From Lachnospiraceae bacterium (lineage in GTDB: Bacteria; Bacillota; Clostridia; Lachnospirales; Lachnospiraceae), in assembly GCA_017467845.1 (NCBI GenBank), contig JAFUKH010000032.1, positions 1 to 59,685 of the forward strand: a DNA stretch of 59,685 bases, written 5' to 3'. Positions 17,799-26,140 of the stretch are shown here, one piece after another. The notes under the pieces were generated by a model. That model saw only the letters and a program-made list of their open reading frames with translations, did not search any database and was not told the DNA's origin. A program made the translations under genes and the position numbers. The first letter of the stretch is position 1. Every line of letters begins with the position of its first letter.

Positions 17799-19835
17799 CT
17801 AGGGTGCTGGTGATGCAGTGGCACTCTCCGGACTCACTTCCCCTGTCACCTCTTCCGGGGCCGGAGTTGGTGCATACATATTGGTAATCTCCTGCTCTCT
17901 GTCAGCCAACTCCTGCTGCTCTGTCTCACTGAGCTCTTCAGTCATAAAGATATTCAGATAAGGAAGCACCTCTGTCAAAACATTTCTTACGATACCGGTT
18001 GCAAATTTTGCATCGTCCTGGTCCTCTGCATTTGCCCTGTCTACTACCACATAAATGGCGATCTGCGGATCATCCGCCGGAGCATATCCCATAAAGGATA
18101 CTACATATTCGTCATTACCACGGGGAAGTGTCTCCGCAGTACCGGTCTTACCGCCGATGGCATAGCCTGCCGGTCTGGCAGTTCTACCCGTGATTCTTCT
18201 ATCGTTCTCACGCATTACTACCGCATTACAGTACTGTACAATCTTCTCGGAAGTGGACTCAGAAACAGTCTGACGTAAGATTCGCGGTTCAATATTTTCC
18301 ACTGTGGCCCCACTGGAAGTAGTGATTTTATCCACCAGATGTGGCTCGTAATAATTACCGCCATTAATCAGTGAACAGAAACCGGTAATCATCTGAATCA
18401 TCGTAGTATTGAAGTTCTGTCCAAAGGAGTTGGTTGCAAGGTCTGCATCTCCCATACTCGCATCAAATAAAAGTCCCGCTGTTCTCGCCTCTCCCGCAGA
18501 ATCAATATTGGTCTTTAGACCAAAGTTGAAAATCTGCTGGAACTTTGAAAAATTGGCTTTTCCGGTGGCCTGTGCAATTTCCATAAGTGCCACGTTACAG
18601 GACCATGCAATGGAATCTTCTACCGTTACCGCTCCGTCACCATAGGTATTGTGACAGGAAATATCGTGTCCTCCGATATGCAGACTACCATTACAGGTAT
18701 ATACTTCATTTCCGGTGATAGAGCCGGTCTCAAGTGCTGCAGCAACTGTAAATGCCTTCGCTACCGAACCCGGTTCGTAGGTATCTGCAATACAGAAATT
18801 TTTCCACAAATAGTTATAATTCTGATATAAATGGTCTCCTTCTAAGGTTTCCAATACACTCTCTGTGATATACGTGGTGGGCTTCACCTTGTTACCAACT
18901 TCATCCACCAACACATTTCCAAGAAGTGCTGACTTATCTCTCGGATTGTTCAAATCAAATGTAGGATAGCTAGCCATACCGAGAATATTTCCGGTATCAA
19001 CCTCCATGATGATACATCCCACATTTTCCGCACCATTACCGGTACGTACAGCATTCTTATGCTCTTCGTTGAACTGAAGCAGATACTTCTCAATGATGCT
19101 CTGAATATTCGCATCAATGGTTGTATGGATGGTATACCCATCCACCGCAGGTTTAATGGTCCTCTCCAGTGCAGAGTCATCGTTTAGATAACCAAACTCT
19201 CGTCCTGTGGTACCGTTTAAAACATCATTATAGTATTCTTCCAGGCCATAGGTTCCGGTATTGTCCTTACCGGTAAAACCGATAACATCCGCCGCCAGAC
19301 TTCCCATGGGATAAACGCGCTTATATTCCTCCTCAAACCAGATGCCCTTAATCTTATCATTAGCATCCATCTCTGCCTTAAAACCGCTGATTTGATCATA
19401 GGTCAGCTGCTTTAAGGGAACATAATATGCAGAAGAGGTATGAGACTGCACATACTCTCTGATTGCATTCATATCCAGCTCAAAATACTTTCCCAGTGCA
19501 GTCATGGTAGGCTCATAGTAAGGAGTCTTACCCTGCACTTCACTCATAATAACCTTAGAATCAATTACCAGATTATAAACCTTTTCGCTGACCGCAAGCT
19601 TCGTTCCCTGAGCATCCACAATATCTCCTCTTCTAAAGGGAAGTGTTGTGGAATCATATTCCTGCTGGGACAATACCTGCTTTGTGTAACGGGTTCCGTC
19701 CTCCGTGGTAATCTTTACCAATCTGAGGGCTAACCCCGCAAAAGCCAGTAGTATCACTGCAAAAGATACTACCAGCTTCTCTTTCATATGTTTCTGTATT
19801 TTCTTAACGTCTTTTTTCTTCTCCTCTTTCTTCAC
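17799..19835 (-). CDS. Class B penicillin-binding protein (FtsI/PbpB-like)
   Basis: A 678-residue septal transpeptidase. A short Lys-rich cytoplasmic tail, a membrane helix (about 20-42), a pedestal domain with PFRRGDIVDAQGTKLA, and a transpeptidase domain with GSVAK (SxxK), SCN and KTGTAETLPRG. The C-terminus is a Pro/Ala/Glu-rich tail; no PASTA domains. It follows ftsL directly, so it is the likely PbpB/FtsI that crosslinks septal wall with the SEDS protein. The GTG start has AGGGAG upstream. It is the first of two tandem class B PBPs, the usual Clostridia arrangement of a division PBP and a sporulation PBP. Confidence 0.92.
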   Translation of the reverse strand: MKKEEKKKDVKKIQKHMKEKLVVSFAVILLAFAGLALRLVKITTEDGTRYTKQVLSQQEYDSTTLPFRRGDIVDAQGTKLAVSEKVYNLVIDSKVIMSEVQGKTPYYEPTMTALGKYFELDMNAIREYVQSHTSSAYYVPLKQLTYDQISGFKAEMDANDKIKGIWFEEEYKRVYPMGSLAADVIGFTGKDNTGTYGLEEYYNDVLNGTTGREFGYLNDDSALERTIKPAVDGYTIHTTIDANIQSIIEKYLLQFNEEHKNAVRTGNGAENVGCIIMEVDTGNILGMASYPTFDLNNPRDKSALLGNVLVDEVGNKVKPTTYITESVLETLEGDHLYQNYNYLWKNFCIADTYEPGSVAKAFTVAAALETGSITGNEVYTCNGSLHIGGHDISCHNTYGDGAVTVEDSIAWSCNVALMEIAQATGKANFSKFQQIFNFGLKTNIDSAGEARTAGLLFDASMGDADLATNSFGQNFNTTMIQMITGFCSLINGGNYYEPHLVDKITTSSGATVENIEPRILRQTVSESTSEKIVQYCNAVVMRENDRRITGRTARPAGYAIGGKTGTAETLPRGNDEYVVSFMGYAPADDPQIAIYVVVDRANAEDQDDAKFATGIVRNVLTEVLPYLNIFMTEELSETEQQELADREQEITNMYAPTPAPEEVTGEVSPESATASPAP

Positions 19836-19846
19836 TGAACTCTCCC

Positions 19847-20281
19847 TTAGTTGCCACTATCTACTTTTCGCACATAGTCGTAACCGGAACTCTGGAACAT
19901 AATAATCTGACCCTCTTCCGGATAAGTCATACCAAGTTCACCGATTGCCACGCGCTTTACTTCTTCTAAATCAATACTACTTTCTATTCTACACAAGTTC
20001 TCGTCATTGGCAACCTTCAGATTGTTCAAATATTTTTCCCGATTTGCCACTTGTTCCGTCAAAGCTACAATATCTGCCTGAAGTTTTACGTAACCAATCA
20101 GAACCACACCGGCAACCAAGAAGGTCGCCAAAAGGAAGAGCACATAACCAAAGCTCATATGCTTTGCTCTTTCACGATTTTTTCTGGTAGTATGGCTCTG
20201 TTGCTTACGTGCAGGAGCCTCTAACTCGCGCTGTATATTAATTTTTCTTGCAGTACTACCATAATTATAATTACTCATCAT
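19847..20281 (-). CDS. FtsL-like division protein
   Basis: A 144-residue bitopic protein: a basic cytoplasmic part, one membrane helix (about residues 43-65, SFGYVLFLLATFLVAGVVLIGYV), then a short coiled-coil (LTEQVANREKYLNNLKVANDEN) and the DLEEVKRVAIGELGMTYPEEGQII ending seen in FtsL-like proteins. Sequence identity in this family is low, so the call rests on topology and position between rsmH and the first PBP. It probably forms a complex with FtsQ and the septal PBP. Confidence 0.8.
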   Translation of the reverse strand: MMSNYNYGSTARKINIQRELEAPARKQQSHTTRKNRERAKHMSFGYVLFLLATFLVAGVVLIGYVKLQADIVALTEQVANREKYLNNLKVANDENLCRIESSIDLEEVKRVAIGELGMTYPEEGQIIMFQSSGYDYVRKVDSGN

Positions 20282-20319
20282 AAAACCTAACTTTCTAGCA
20301 TAACTTGTTCTAGCTACTC

Positions 20320-20428
20320 AGTTCCCTCGTAGTCAGAACTGCAAGCCCATTTGAAATCACTTCGTGATCGGGGCTTGCTCTTGCATTTTTTTTGTTTTCG
20401 CACGGACTATGCAGCAAATGCATAGTCC
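20320..20428. repeat. Hairpin-rich intergenic element between rsmH and ftsL
   Basis: Three hairpins in a 170-bp gap: 20404-20413/20419-20428 (10 bp, GGACTATGCA); 20341-20348/20371-20378 (GCAAGCCC) enclosing ATCAC-TTC-GTGAT; and a short AGTTC/GAACT stem at 20320-20340. On the plus strand the middle one is followed by eight T (20386-20393), like a terminator, yet no plus-strand gene is present. It resembles a dispersed intergenic repeat. Confidence 0.55.
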
Positions 20429-20451
20429 TATTCTGAACAGTATCGCATGCA

Positions 20452-21381
20452 TCAGATCTTCTCGAAAACCCGAAGCTTAGCACTCTTGGATCTGCTATTG
20501 ACCTCCAGCTCCTCCTCGCTCGGTAAAATAGGTTTCTTTGATATCACCTTGCCTACAGGTGTCTTGCCACAGACACACACTGGAAACTCCGGCGGGCAGG
20601 TACATGGGTTTTCTTTATTCTTAAATGCTGTTTTAACTATTCTGTCTTCCAACGAATGGAAGGTAATGATACAGAGACGACCGCCCGGATTTAAAAGGTC
20701 CATCAAATCATCCAACGCATTTTTAAGGACCTCCAGCTCTCTGTTGCACTCAATGCGGATTGCCTGATAGGTCTGCTTGGACGGGTGACCGTTTTGTCTC
20801 AATTTGGCGGGAATGGCTGCTTTGATAATCTCATTCAGCTCTCCCGTGGTTTCAATTTCTTTATGTTGTCTTGCCGCTACAATATGCTTTGCAATATTTT
20901 TAGCGAATTTATCTTCTCCGTAGTCGCGTATGATACGGAACAAGTCCATCTCAGAATATGTATTTACGATATCCTTCGCCGTTAAGGTCTGCCTTCTGTC
21001 CATGCGCATGTCAAGGGGCGCATCAAAACGATAGGAAAAGCCTCTCTCCCCGGTGTCTAACTGATAAGAAGAGACACCAAGGTCGAGAACGATGCCATCC
21101 ACCTTCTCTACCCCCTGCTCTGCTAAAGCAGCCTTAGCATTACAGTAATTATTGCGAATCACGGTTACCATCCGGCCAAACTCTGACAATCTCTCACTTG
21201 CAGCCTTAATTGCTGCATCATCCTGGTCTATACCATAAAACTTGCCACCGGATAACCGCTTACAAACCTCATAAGCATGTCCGCCACCACCTAATGTTCC
21301 GTCTACGTAGATTCCATTAGGATTAATATTCAGATTTTCAATGGTCTCCTGTAATAAAACGGAATAGTGGTTAAACTCCAT
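20452..21381 (-). CDS. rsmH: 16S rRNA (cytosine-1402-N4)-methyltransferase
   Basis: RsmH (MraW) methylates C1402 of 16S rRNA. 309 residues, standard length. Starts with [15 protein letters not shown], then the SAM motif [38 protein letters not shown], and C-terminal LEDRIVK and [17 protein letters not shown] precedes the ATG. It follows mraZ by 13 bp as the second gene of the division cluster. Confidence 0.97.
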   Translation of the reverse strand: MEFNHYSVLLQETIENLNINPNGIYVDGTLGGGGHAYEVCKRLSGGKFYGIDQDDAAIKAASERLSEFGRMVTVIRNNYCNAKAALAEQGVEKVDGIVLDLGVSSYQLDTGERGFSYRFDAPLDMRMDRRQTLTAKDIVNTYSEMDLFRIIRDYGEDKFAKNIAKHIVAARQHKEIETTGELNEIIKAAIPAKLRQNGHPSKQTYQAIRIECNRELEVLKNALDDLMDLLNPGGRLCIITFHSLEDRIVKTAFKNKENPCTCPPEFPVCVCGKTPVGKVISKKPILPSEEELEVNSRSKSAKLRVFEKI

Positions 21382-21394
21382 AACGTACTTCTCC

Positions 21395-21826
21395 TTAAAT
21401 GGATAATCCTAAGGATTCCATGGCTGCTGCGATATCATCCATATCCTTGTCCGCATCCATACTCTCCCAGTTTTCTTTACTCCAGATTTCAATTCGTGTT
21501 CCCACACCCACCAGCACAACATCCTTTTCCAGCTGTGCAAACTCTCTTAGGGAAGCCGGGAGTAAAATTCTTCCCTGCTTGTCCACCTCTACCTGAGCAG
21601 CACCTGCAAGGAAGAATCGGGTAAACATTCTGGCATCCTTATTGGACATGGGTAATTCTGCGAGCTTCTTTTCAAAGGCAGCCCAATCTTCATTGGCATA
21701 CACAAATAAGCAGCCATCCATTCCCTTTGTAACTACAAATTCATCACCTAACTGGTCCCTGAACTTGGAAGGAACAATCAACCTGCCTTTCGTATCCACT
21801 GTATGATTGTACTGACTCATAAACAT
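21395..21826 (-). CDS. mraZ: Transcriptional regulator MraZ
   Basis: AbrB-like DNA-binding regulator of its own division cluster. 143 residues, two MraZ repeats: [25 protein letters not shown] and [18 protein letters not shown], each with the conserved DxxGR. In several bacteria MraZ binds tandem GTG-containing repeats upstream of itself; five matching repeats lie at 21884-21930. It heads the unit mraZ-rsmH-ftsL-PBP-PBP-murD-ftsW-ftsQ-ftsZ. Confidence 0.96.
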   Translation of the reverse strand: MFMSQYNHTVDTKGRLIVPSKFRDQLGDEFVVTKGMDGCLFVYANEDWAAFEKKLAELPMSNKDARMFTRFFLAGAAQVEVDKQGRILLPASLREFAQLEKDVVLVGVGTRIEIWSKENWESMDADKDMDDIAAAMESLGLSI

Positions 21827-21883
21827 CTCGCAATCACCACCTTAAAAGGGGGGGCATTGGATGACTCTATTTCTTAAAATCTA

Positions 21884-21930
21884 CCACTTCGTACCACTTG
21901 GATACCACTTTCATCCACTTTCCACCACTT
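21884..21930 (-). promoter_or_regulatory. MraZ operator: five AAGTGG repeats
   Basis: Minus strand AAGTGG occurs five times, with plus-strand CCACTT starting at 21884, 21894, 21905, 21915 and 21925 (spacing 10, 11, 10, 10). This is the AAAGTG-type direct repeat bound by MraZ in Mollicutes. The array begins right at the predicted transcription start. Confidence 0.8.
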
Positions 21931-21937
21931 TTATGTT

Positions 21938-21966
21938 ATTCTACGCTACTTTTTTCAATAATGCAA
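21938..21966 (-). promoter_or_regulatory. Promoter of the mraZ division cluster
   Basis: Minus strand: -35 TTGCAT (21961-21966), 17-bp spacer, -10 TAGAAT (21938-21943). Predicted start near 21931, just upstream of the MraZ repeats. Confidence 0.7.
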
Positions 21967-21999
21967 GGAAATTTTGTGACCATGTTCCTAATTTTGCGC

Positions 22000-22036
22000 A
22001 AAAAAAATAACGTCTTGCCGTAAAAGGCAAGACGTT
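22000..22036 (-). terminator. lgt terminator
   Basis: An 11-bp perfect stem, AACGTCTTGCC/GGCAAGACGTT, with a 6-nt loop, then on the minus strand A and eight T. It isolates lgt from mraZ. Confidence 0.9.
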
Positions 22037-22085
22037 TCAACAACATCTGGATATTCAATTTTCAACGAACACCATATGTTGGTGT

Positions 22086-22979
22086 TTAGTCTGTGGGATT
22101 TTCCCCCACTTTTTTCTTTTTTAACCGGGTTCTGATAACCACATCAGCCACAAGCGCTGCTACAAAACATACGATTCCCACAAGCTGTGAAACCGCAATC
22201 CCCGTTCCCGGAATCAGAAGCTGGTCGGTACGAATTCCTTCCACGAAGAAACGGATAATTCCGTAACCACCGAAATAAAGAAGACATATCTCTCCGTCAA
22301 ACTTCTTGCGCTTTGTATAAAGAAGCATTGCGATAAACACAATCAGATTCAATCCACTCTCATAAAGAAATGTGGGATGCACCTGAATATAATTGGTTCC
22401 TTCCGCAATATGCGCACTGATATCTGTAGTAATATCTCCCGCATCTCTCACCGCATCAATGGGAATTCTCATGGCAAGCAGTGAATCCGTATATCCGCCG
22501 AACACCTCTCTGTTAAAGAAATTACCCCATCGGCCGATAATCTGACCCAAAATAAGTCCCGGTACCGCAGTATCACCTATTAACAGTGCATTCTGCCTTT
22601 TAAGCTTAGCATAGATAAAAAGGGTAATAAACGCACCAATCACCGCACCATAAATGGCGATTCCACCGCTTCGGAGATTGAAAATACCAAGCAGATTGTC
22701 CTTAAACTCGTCCCAGGAGAAGATTACATAATAAGATCTGGCTCCGACAATGGAAAAAATGACCGCATAAATCGAAAAATCCCAATACAAATCCGGATCC
22801 TGCCCGGTCACCTTGGCTATATGCGCTGCCATCATAATACCGGCAACTACGCCTAGTGCAATGAAGCAGCCATAAAACGCAATGTAAAAGTCCCCTACAT
22901 AGAAGCCCTGCTCCAACTCTTCCAGATAGATTCCCATGTTCGGGAATGCTATATCCTTTAAACCCATGATATCTTTCAT
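22086..22979 (-). CDS. lgt: Prolipoprotein diacylglyceryl transferase
   Basis: Membrane enzyme that moves diacylglycerol from phosphatidylglycerol to the lipobox Cys of prolipoproteins. 297 residues, about seven membrane helices. Signature GRWGNFFNREVFGG at mid-protein with the conserved Arg and Asn, HPTFLYESGLN downstream, and FFVEGIRTDQL near the end. The ATG at 22979 has AAAGG 7 nt upstream. It is followed by a strong terminator and so is a single-gene unit or the end of a ychF-lgt unit. Confidence 0.95.
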   Translation of the reverse strand: MKDIMGLKDIAFPNMGIYLEELEQGFYVGDFYIAFYGCFIALGVVAGIMMAAHIAKVTGQDPDLYWDFSIYAVIFSIVGARSYYVIFSWDEFKDNLLGIFNLRSGGIAIYGAVIGAFITLFIYAKLKRQNALLIGDTAVPGLILGQIIGRWGNFFNREVFGGYTDSLLAMRIPIDAVRDAGDITTDISAHIAEGTNYIQVHPTFLYESGLNLIVFIAMLLYTKRKKFDGEICLLYFGGYGIIRFFVEGIRTDQLLIPGTGIAVSQLVGIVCFVAALVADVVIRTRLKKKKVGENPTD

Positions 22980-23030
22980 ATTCAAGCCTTTCCATTACCC
23001 ACGAACTCTGAACAGTAGGTACAAATTCGT

Positions 23031-23065
23031 ATGTGAAAAATCTTGCACATATGGATTTTTCACAT
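23031..23065. repeat. 12-bp perfect inverted repeat after ychF
   Basis: ATGTGAAAAATC (23031-23042) and GATTTTTCACAT (23054-23065) with an 11-nt loop, beginning 2 nt after the ychF stop. There is no convincing T-run on the minus strand, so termination is uncertain; it may protect the mRNA 3' end. Confidence 0.6.
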
Positions 23066-23066
23066 T

Positions 23067-24164
23067 TTAAACATTAAAGCGGAATAAAATGACATCTCCG
23101 TCCTTAACCACATACTCTTTACCTTCCATGCCTACAAGACCCTTTTCTCTTGCTGCTGCCAGAGAACCGTTCTCTAATAAATCCTTGTAGTTTACAACCT
23201 CAGCCTTAATAAAACCTCTCTCAAAGTCAGAGTGAATCTTACCTGCAGCCTGTGGTGCCTTGGTTCCCACCTTAATGGTCCATGCACGGGTCTCATCTTC
23301 ACCTGCGGTTAAGTAACTGATAAGTCCAAGTAAAGAATAGCTTGCCTTAATAAGCTTCTCCAGACCTGACTCTGAAAGTCCCAAATCCTCAAGGAACATT
23401 GCCTTCTCATCGTCATCCAGCTCCGAAATCTCCTGCTCAATCTGAGCACAGATTACAAACACTTCACTATTCTCGGTCTTAGCAAACTCACGAACTGCCT
23501 GTACTCCTTCGTTGGTAGCTCCGTCATCTGCCAGGTCATCCTCCGCAACATTTGCTGCATAGATTACCGGCTTATAAGTGAGCAGATTGTATTCCTTTAA
23601 TAATGCAAGCTCGTCCTCATCCTCTGTCACAAAGCTCTTAGCCAGCTTTCCGGCCTCTAAGTGGTCCTTCAGCTGCTCAATTAACGCCTGCTCCTTAGCA
23701 AGAGTCTTATCCATTCTTGCAGCCTTCACAACCTTTGCATATCTTCTCTCTAAGATTTCGAGATCAGAAAAAATCAGCTCGAAGTTGATGGTCTCAATAT
23801 CTCTCATAGGATTGATGCAGCCATCTACATGGATAACATTCGTATCCTCAAAGCAACGAACTACATGCACAATCGCATCTACTTCACGGATGTTACTTAA
23901 GAACTGGTTACCAAGGCCTTCACCCTTGGATGCGCCCTTTACCAGACCTGCAATATCTACGAACTCAATTACCGCAGGGGTCACTTTCTTAGACTGATAC
24001 ATATCTCCCAAAAGCTTTAATCTCTCATCCGGAACCATTACAATACCCACGTTAGGATCAATGGTACAGAATGGGTAGTTAGCAGATTCTGCACCTGCCT
24101 TGGTCAGGGAATTAAAAAGTGTACTCTTTCCTACGTTAGGAAGACCTACAATGCCTAATTTCAT
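23067..24164 (-). CDS. ychF: Redox-regulated ATPase/GTPase YchF
   Basis: Obg-family P-loop protein that prefers ATP and binds ribosomes. 365 residues, exactly the usual size. [24 protein letters not shown], switch [37 protein letters not shown], a coiled-coil insertion, and a C-terminal TGS domain ending [13 protein letters not shown]. The start at 24164 has AGGAGAT 8 nt upstream; the in-frame ATG 18 codons earlier is not family-like. Its promoter overlaps an upstream terminator. Confidence 0.97.
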   Translation of the reverse strand: MKLGIVGLPNVGKSTLFNSLTKAGAESANYPFCTIDPNVGIVMVPDERLKLLGDMYQSKKVTPAVIEFVDIAGLVKGASKGEGLGNQFLSNIREVDAIVHVVRCFEDTNVIHVDGCINPMRDIETINFELIFSDLEILERRYAKVVKAARMDKTLAKEQALIEQLKDHLEAGKLAKSFVTEDEDELALLKEYNLLTYKPVIYAANVAEDDLADDGATNEGVQAVREFAKTENSEVFVICAQIEQEISELDDDEKAMFLEDLGLSESGLEKLIKASYSLLGLISYLTAGEDETRAWTIKVGTKAPQAAGKIHSDFERGFIKAEVVNYKDLLENGSLAAAREKGLVGMEGKEYVVKDGDVILFRFNV

Positions 24165-24221
24165 TTTATCTATCTCCTTTGGTTTTCTTACGTGATAATG
24201 ATAAAGGTAGGCTCTCAAACG

Positions 24222-24273
24222 AAAAAAGAGCCCAATACAACTTATGAATCATATCATAAATAGGCTCTTTTTT
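24222..24273. terminator. Bidirectional terminator upstream of ychF
   Basis: AAAAAAGAGCC (24222-24232) and GGCTCTTTTTT (24263-24273) are perfect reverse complements, with an inner TTATGA/TCATAA stem. It gives an A/T-flanked hairpin on either strand and stops read-through from the excisionase side. Confidence 0.75.
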
Positions 24274-24276
24274 CAA
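24248..24276 (-). promoter_or_regulatory. Promoter of ychF inside the terminator
   Basis: Minus strand: -35 TTGAAA (24271-24276), 17-bp spacer, -10 TATGAT (24248-24253). RNA starting near 24241 lacks the first hairpin arm and so escapes the terminator. Confidence 0.65.
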
Positions 24277-24307
24277 TATTTCCCACGCTTTTTGTGAAGA
24301 TTTCTGA

Positions 24308-24468
24308 AACAGTTCAGCCATAATCTGTATGACAAGCAAATCGTGCTTGCATGAATTTGCTTGTTGTACAGGTTATGAGCTGAGCGCCATCCGATGAGCA
24401 AAGTTAGCTGCAACGCAGCGGGAAAGCACCGAAGGTGCGGCTTTGCGAATGGCACAAGCTGAACTGTT
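24308..24468 (-). ncRNA. Candidate multi-branched structured RNA downstream of xis
   Basis: Outer perfect 11-bp stem (24308-24318 with 24458-24468, AACAGTTCAGC) encloses a long hairpin (24319-24329/24367-24377 with one mismatch, plus 24332-24341/24355-24364 perfect), GCTGC/GCAGC at 24407-24419, and GCACC/GGTGC at 24426-24438, which on the minus strand is closed by C(UUCG)G. It starts 17 nt after the excisionase stop. Strand is inferred from the UUCG loop and the neighbour. Confidence 0.5.
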
Positions 24469-24484
24469 GCCGCTCTCATTGCAG

Positions 24485-24703
24485 TTATATCTCTAGATGT
24501 CTTTCTATGAACTGTTCAAACTGTTTCCGCTTAATGAGTCTCTTCCTGCCAGCGTAGAGAACAAAGTCACAATTGGGACCATTGATTAAATTCTCAATTT
24601 TGTTGATTCCAATGTTGGAATACTCTGCTGCTTCACGAATCGTCAGCGTGGTTTTCAGCCAGATAGGGACTGATATATGGTTGTTTTTGATGTTGTCGCT
24701 CAT
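24485..24703 (-). CDS. Tn916-type excisionase (orphan)
   Basis: A 72-residue winged-helix DNA-binding protein resembling Xis of Tn916: IPIW-like VPIWLKTTLTIREAAEYSNIG followed by KIENLI, and the C-terminal RKRLIKRKQFEQFIERH that closely matches the KRKQFE ending of that family. Xis bends DNA and helps the tyrosine integrase excise the element. In Tn916 the integrase follows directly; here no integrase follows, only a structured element and the ychF terminator, so this is probably a remnant. The ATG at 24703 has AAGGAGG 10 nt upstream. Confidence 0.8.
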   Translation of the reverse strand: MSDNIKNNHISVPIWLKTTLTIREAAEYSNIGINKIENLINGPNCDFVLYAGRKRLIKRKQFEQFIERHLEI

Positions 24704-24788
24704 AATGGTGTAGCCTCCTTTCAATATGGAAATTGCACCAATATGAGACGGTAGAAAAATAAATTGTCATATGACATATTCAATTACA

Positions 24789-24848
24789 GTAACCCTTTCA
24801 GTCACCTTTTCGGTCACCTTTTCGGTCACCTTTATAGTCACCTTATAT
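24789..24848. repeat. 12-bp tandem repeat encoding KVTE units
   Basis: Five units of a 12-bp repeat; GTCACC (first unit GTAACC) recurs at 24789, 24801, 24813, 24825 and 24837. Read on the minus strand, in frame with the upstream ATP-binding gene but after its stop, they code KVTIKVTEKVTEKVTERVT. Confidence 0.85.
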
Positions 24849-24865
24849 CTTGGTATACATACAAT

Positions 24866-26084
24866 TTATCCTTCTTTTCTATCAATAGTTTTATATATTG
24901 TATTATTTGTACTTCCTTCTGCTTTTATATATCCCGTCTGAGCTAACATTTTCAAATACCTACGCACGGTTGCAGAAGATTTTCCACAGATTTCTTCTGC
25001 TTCCTTTGGAGTTATTTTCCCGTTTTCCTCAATACACAAAATAATCTTTTTCACTTTTTCAAAATCACATTGTTTCAAAACTTCGCTCAAAACTTCGCTC
25101 AAACTTCGCTCATTTTTGGCACCAACTTCGCTCAAACTTCGCTCATTCGGCTCCTGTAAAAAACCTTCATGTATAAAAAATCTGCTGATAAAGTAACTTC
25201 TCGCTTCATCTGTTTCAAATTCCGGCTTGGGTGAACCATTACGCTCTAGTGCATTCAAAATCTTCTTAAATCCCGTATTTCTGCCTTCTGTTAAATGCAG
25301 TTCCTTCAAGAAATCACCAATTCTACGATTTCTATAACGACGATTTGACACTCTATAGGATTTCAGTCCTTCTATGGTCACAGAACGGTCCGGTCCAGGA
25401 AAGCTTACAATTTCGATTCTGTCATTTTCCACTCGCACTTCGATTGGCTCACGTTCATCATATGCACGATGATACACGGCATTTGACAATGCTTCCTCTA
25501 CTGCTGCATATGGAAAATTAAAGAAACGGTCTGCCTCTGCCCTGTCAGGATGCTTTACGACCTTCTCTGTAATAATTACGTTACGAATATACTGCAACGC
25601 ATCCCGAAGCTGTTGCTGAATCGGTCCCTTAAAGGTCTTTTCAATGATATCATCGCCTCCCAAACCTTCAGGAAACTGCACCACATCAATCTGTGTATAA
25701 GGGAAGAACTTGTCCGGCTCCATACTAAAAAACATCAATCCGACATTCTTCGGTTTCGTGTATTCTGGTAGATTGCTGATGATGTTCATATCACGACACA
25801 CCTCGACAAAATTCCCTGTCTTTGCCTTCTCGTACAGCGAACTCCCCACTTCTTTCAAATAATTCTGAATAAGCGTGATGTTCAAATCAGACATCTCGGC
25901 CTGATGATTTCTCCTCTTCTACACCATTAACAATATAGCCACCGCCCCAGTTATCAAGGTCATTGGCAAATGCACAAACCGTTTTCAAGGAAGCGGCCGG
26001 ATCCCATGTTTCTTTAAATTCAATTCTTGCCCATTCGACTACATCGCCGGATAATAGTGTTTTTATGTTTGTTGGTATTGCCAT
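24866..26084 (-). pseudogene. AlbA_2-type ATP-binding protein gene with internal deletion
   Basis: Two pieces of one family member. The first (26084 down to 25887) codes MAIPTNIKTLLSGD and WARIEFKETWDP up to GGGYIVNGVEEE, the AlbA_2 (Schlafen-like) N-terminus. The second (from 25879) begins MSDLNITLIQNYLKE and carries EEALSNAVYHRAY and GRNTGFKKIL, an HSP90-like ATP-binding region, then a winged helix (SSATVRRYLKMLAQTGYIKAE). Roughly 100 residues expected between them are missing and the join shifts the frame; the other frame reads NHQAEMSDLNI across the join. The second piece could still be translated from its ATG. Function of the intact family is unclear; many members are ATP-dependent regulators on mobile DNA. 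Direct NERSLSEV repeats lie before the winged helix. Confidence 0.7.
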
Positions 26085-26140
26085 GATTGTCACTTCCTTT
26101 CTTCTAGTGATAACTATGTTGTCAAAATCATCTCTTATCC

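Noticed and set aside
24308-24468. Group II intron fragment
   Set aside because: No domain V hairpin or reverse transcriptase; the hairpins do not match that layout.
24273-24479. 68-codon minus-strand frame downstream of the excisionase
   Set aside because: It runs across the nested hairpins of the structured element, has no ribosome site and looks unlike a protein.
24789-24848. Tandem repeats as a possible CRISPR array
   Set aside because: Units are 12 bp with no spacers, and no cas genes are near.
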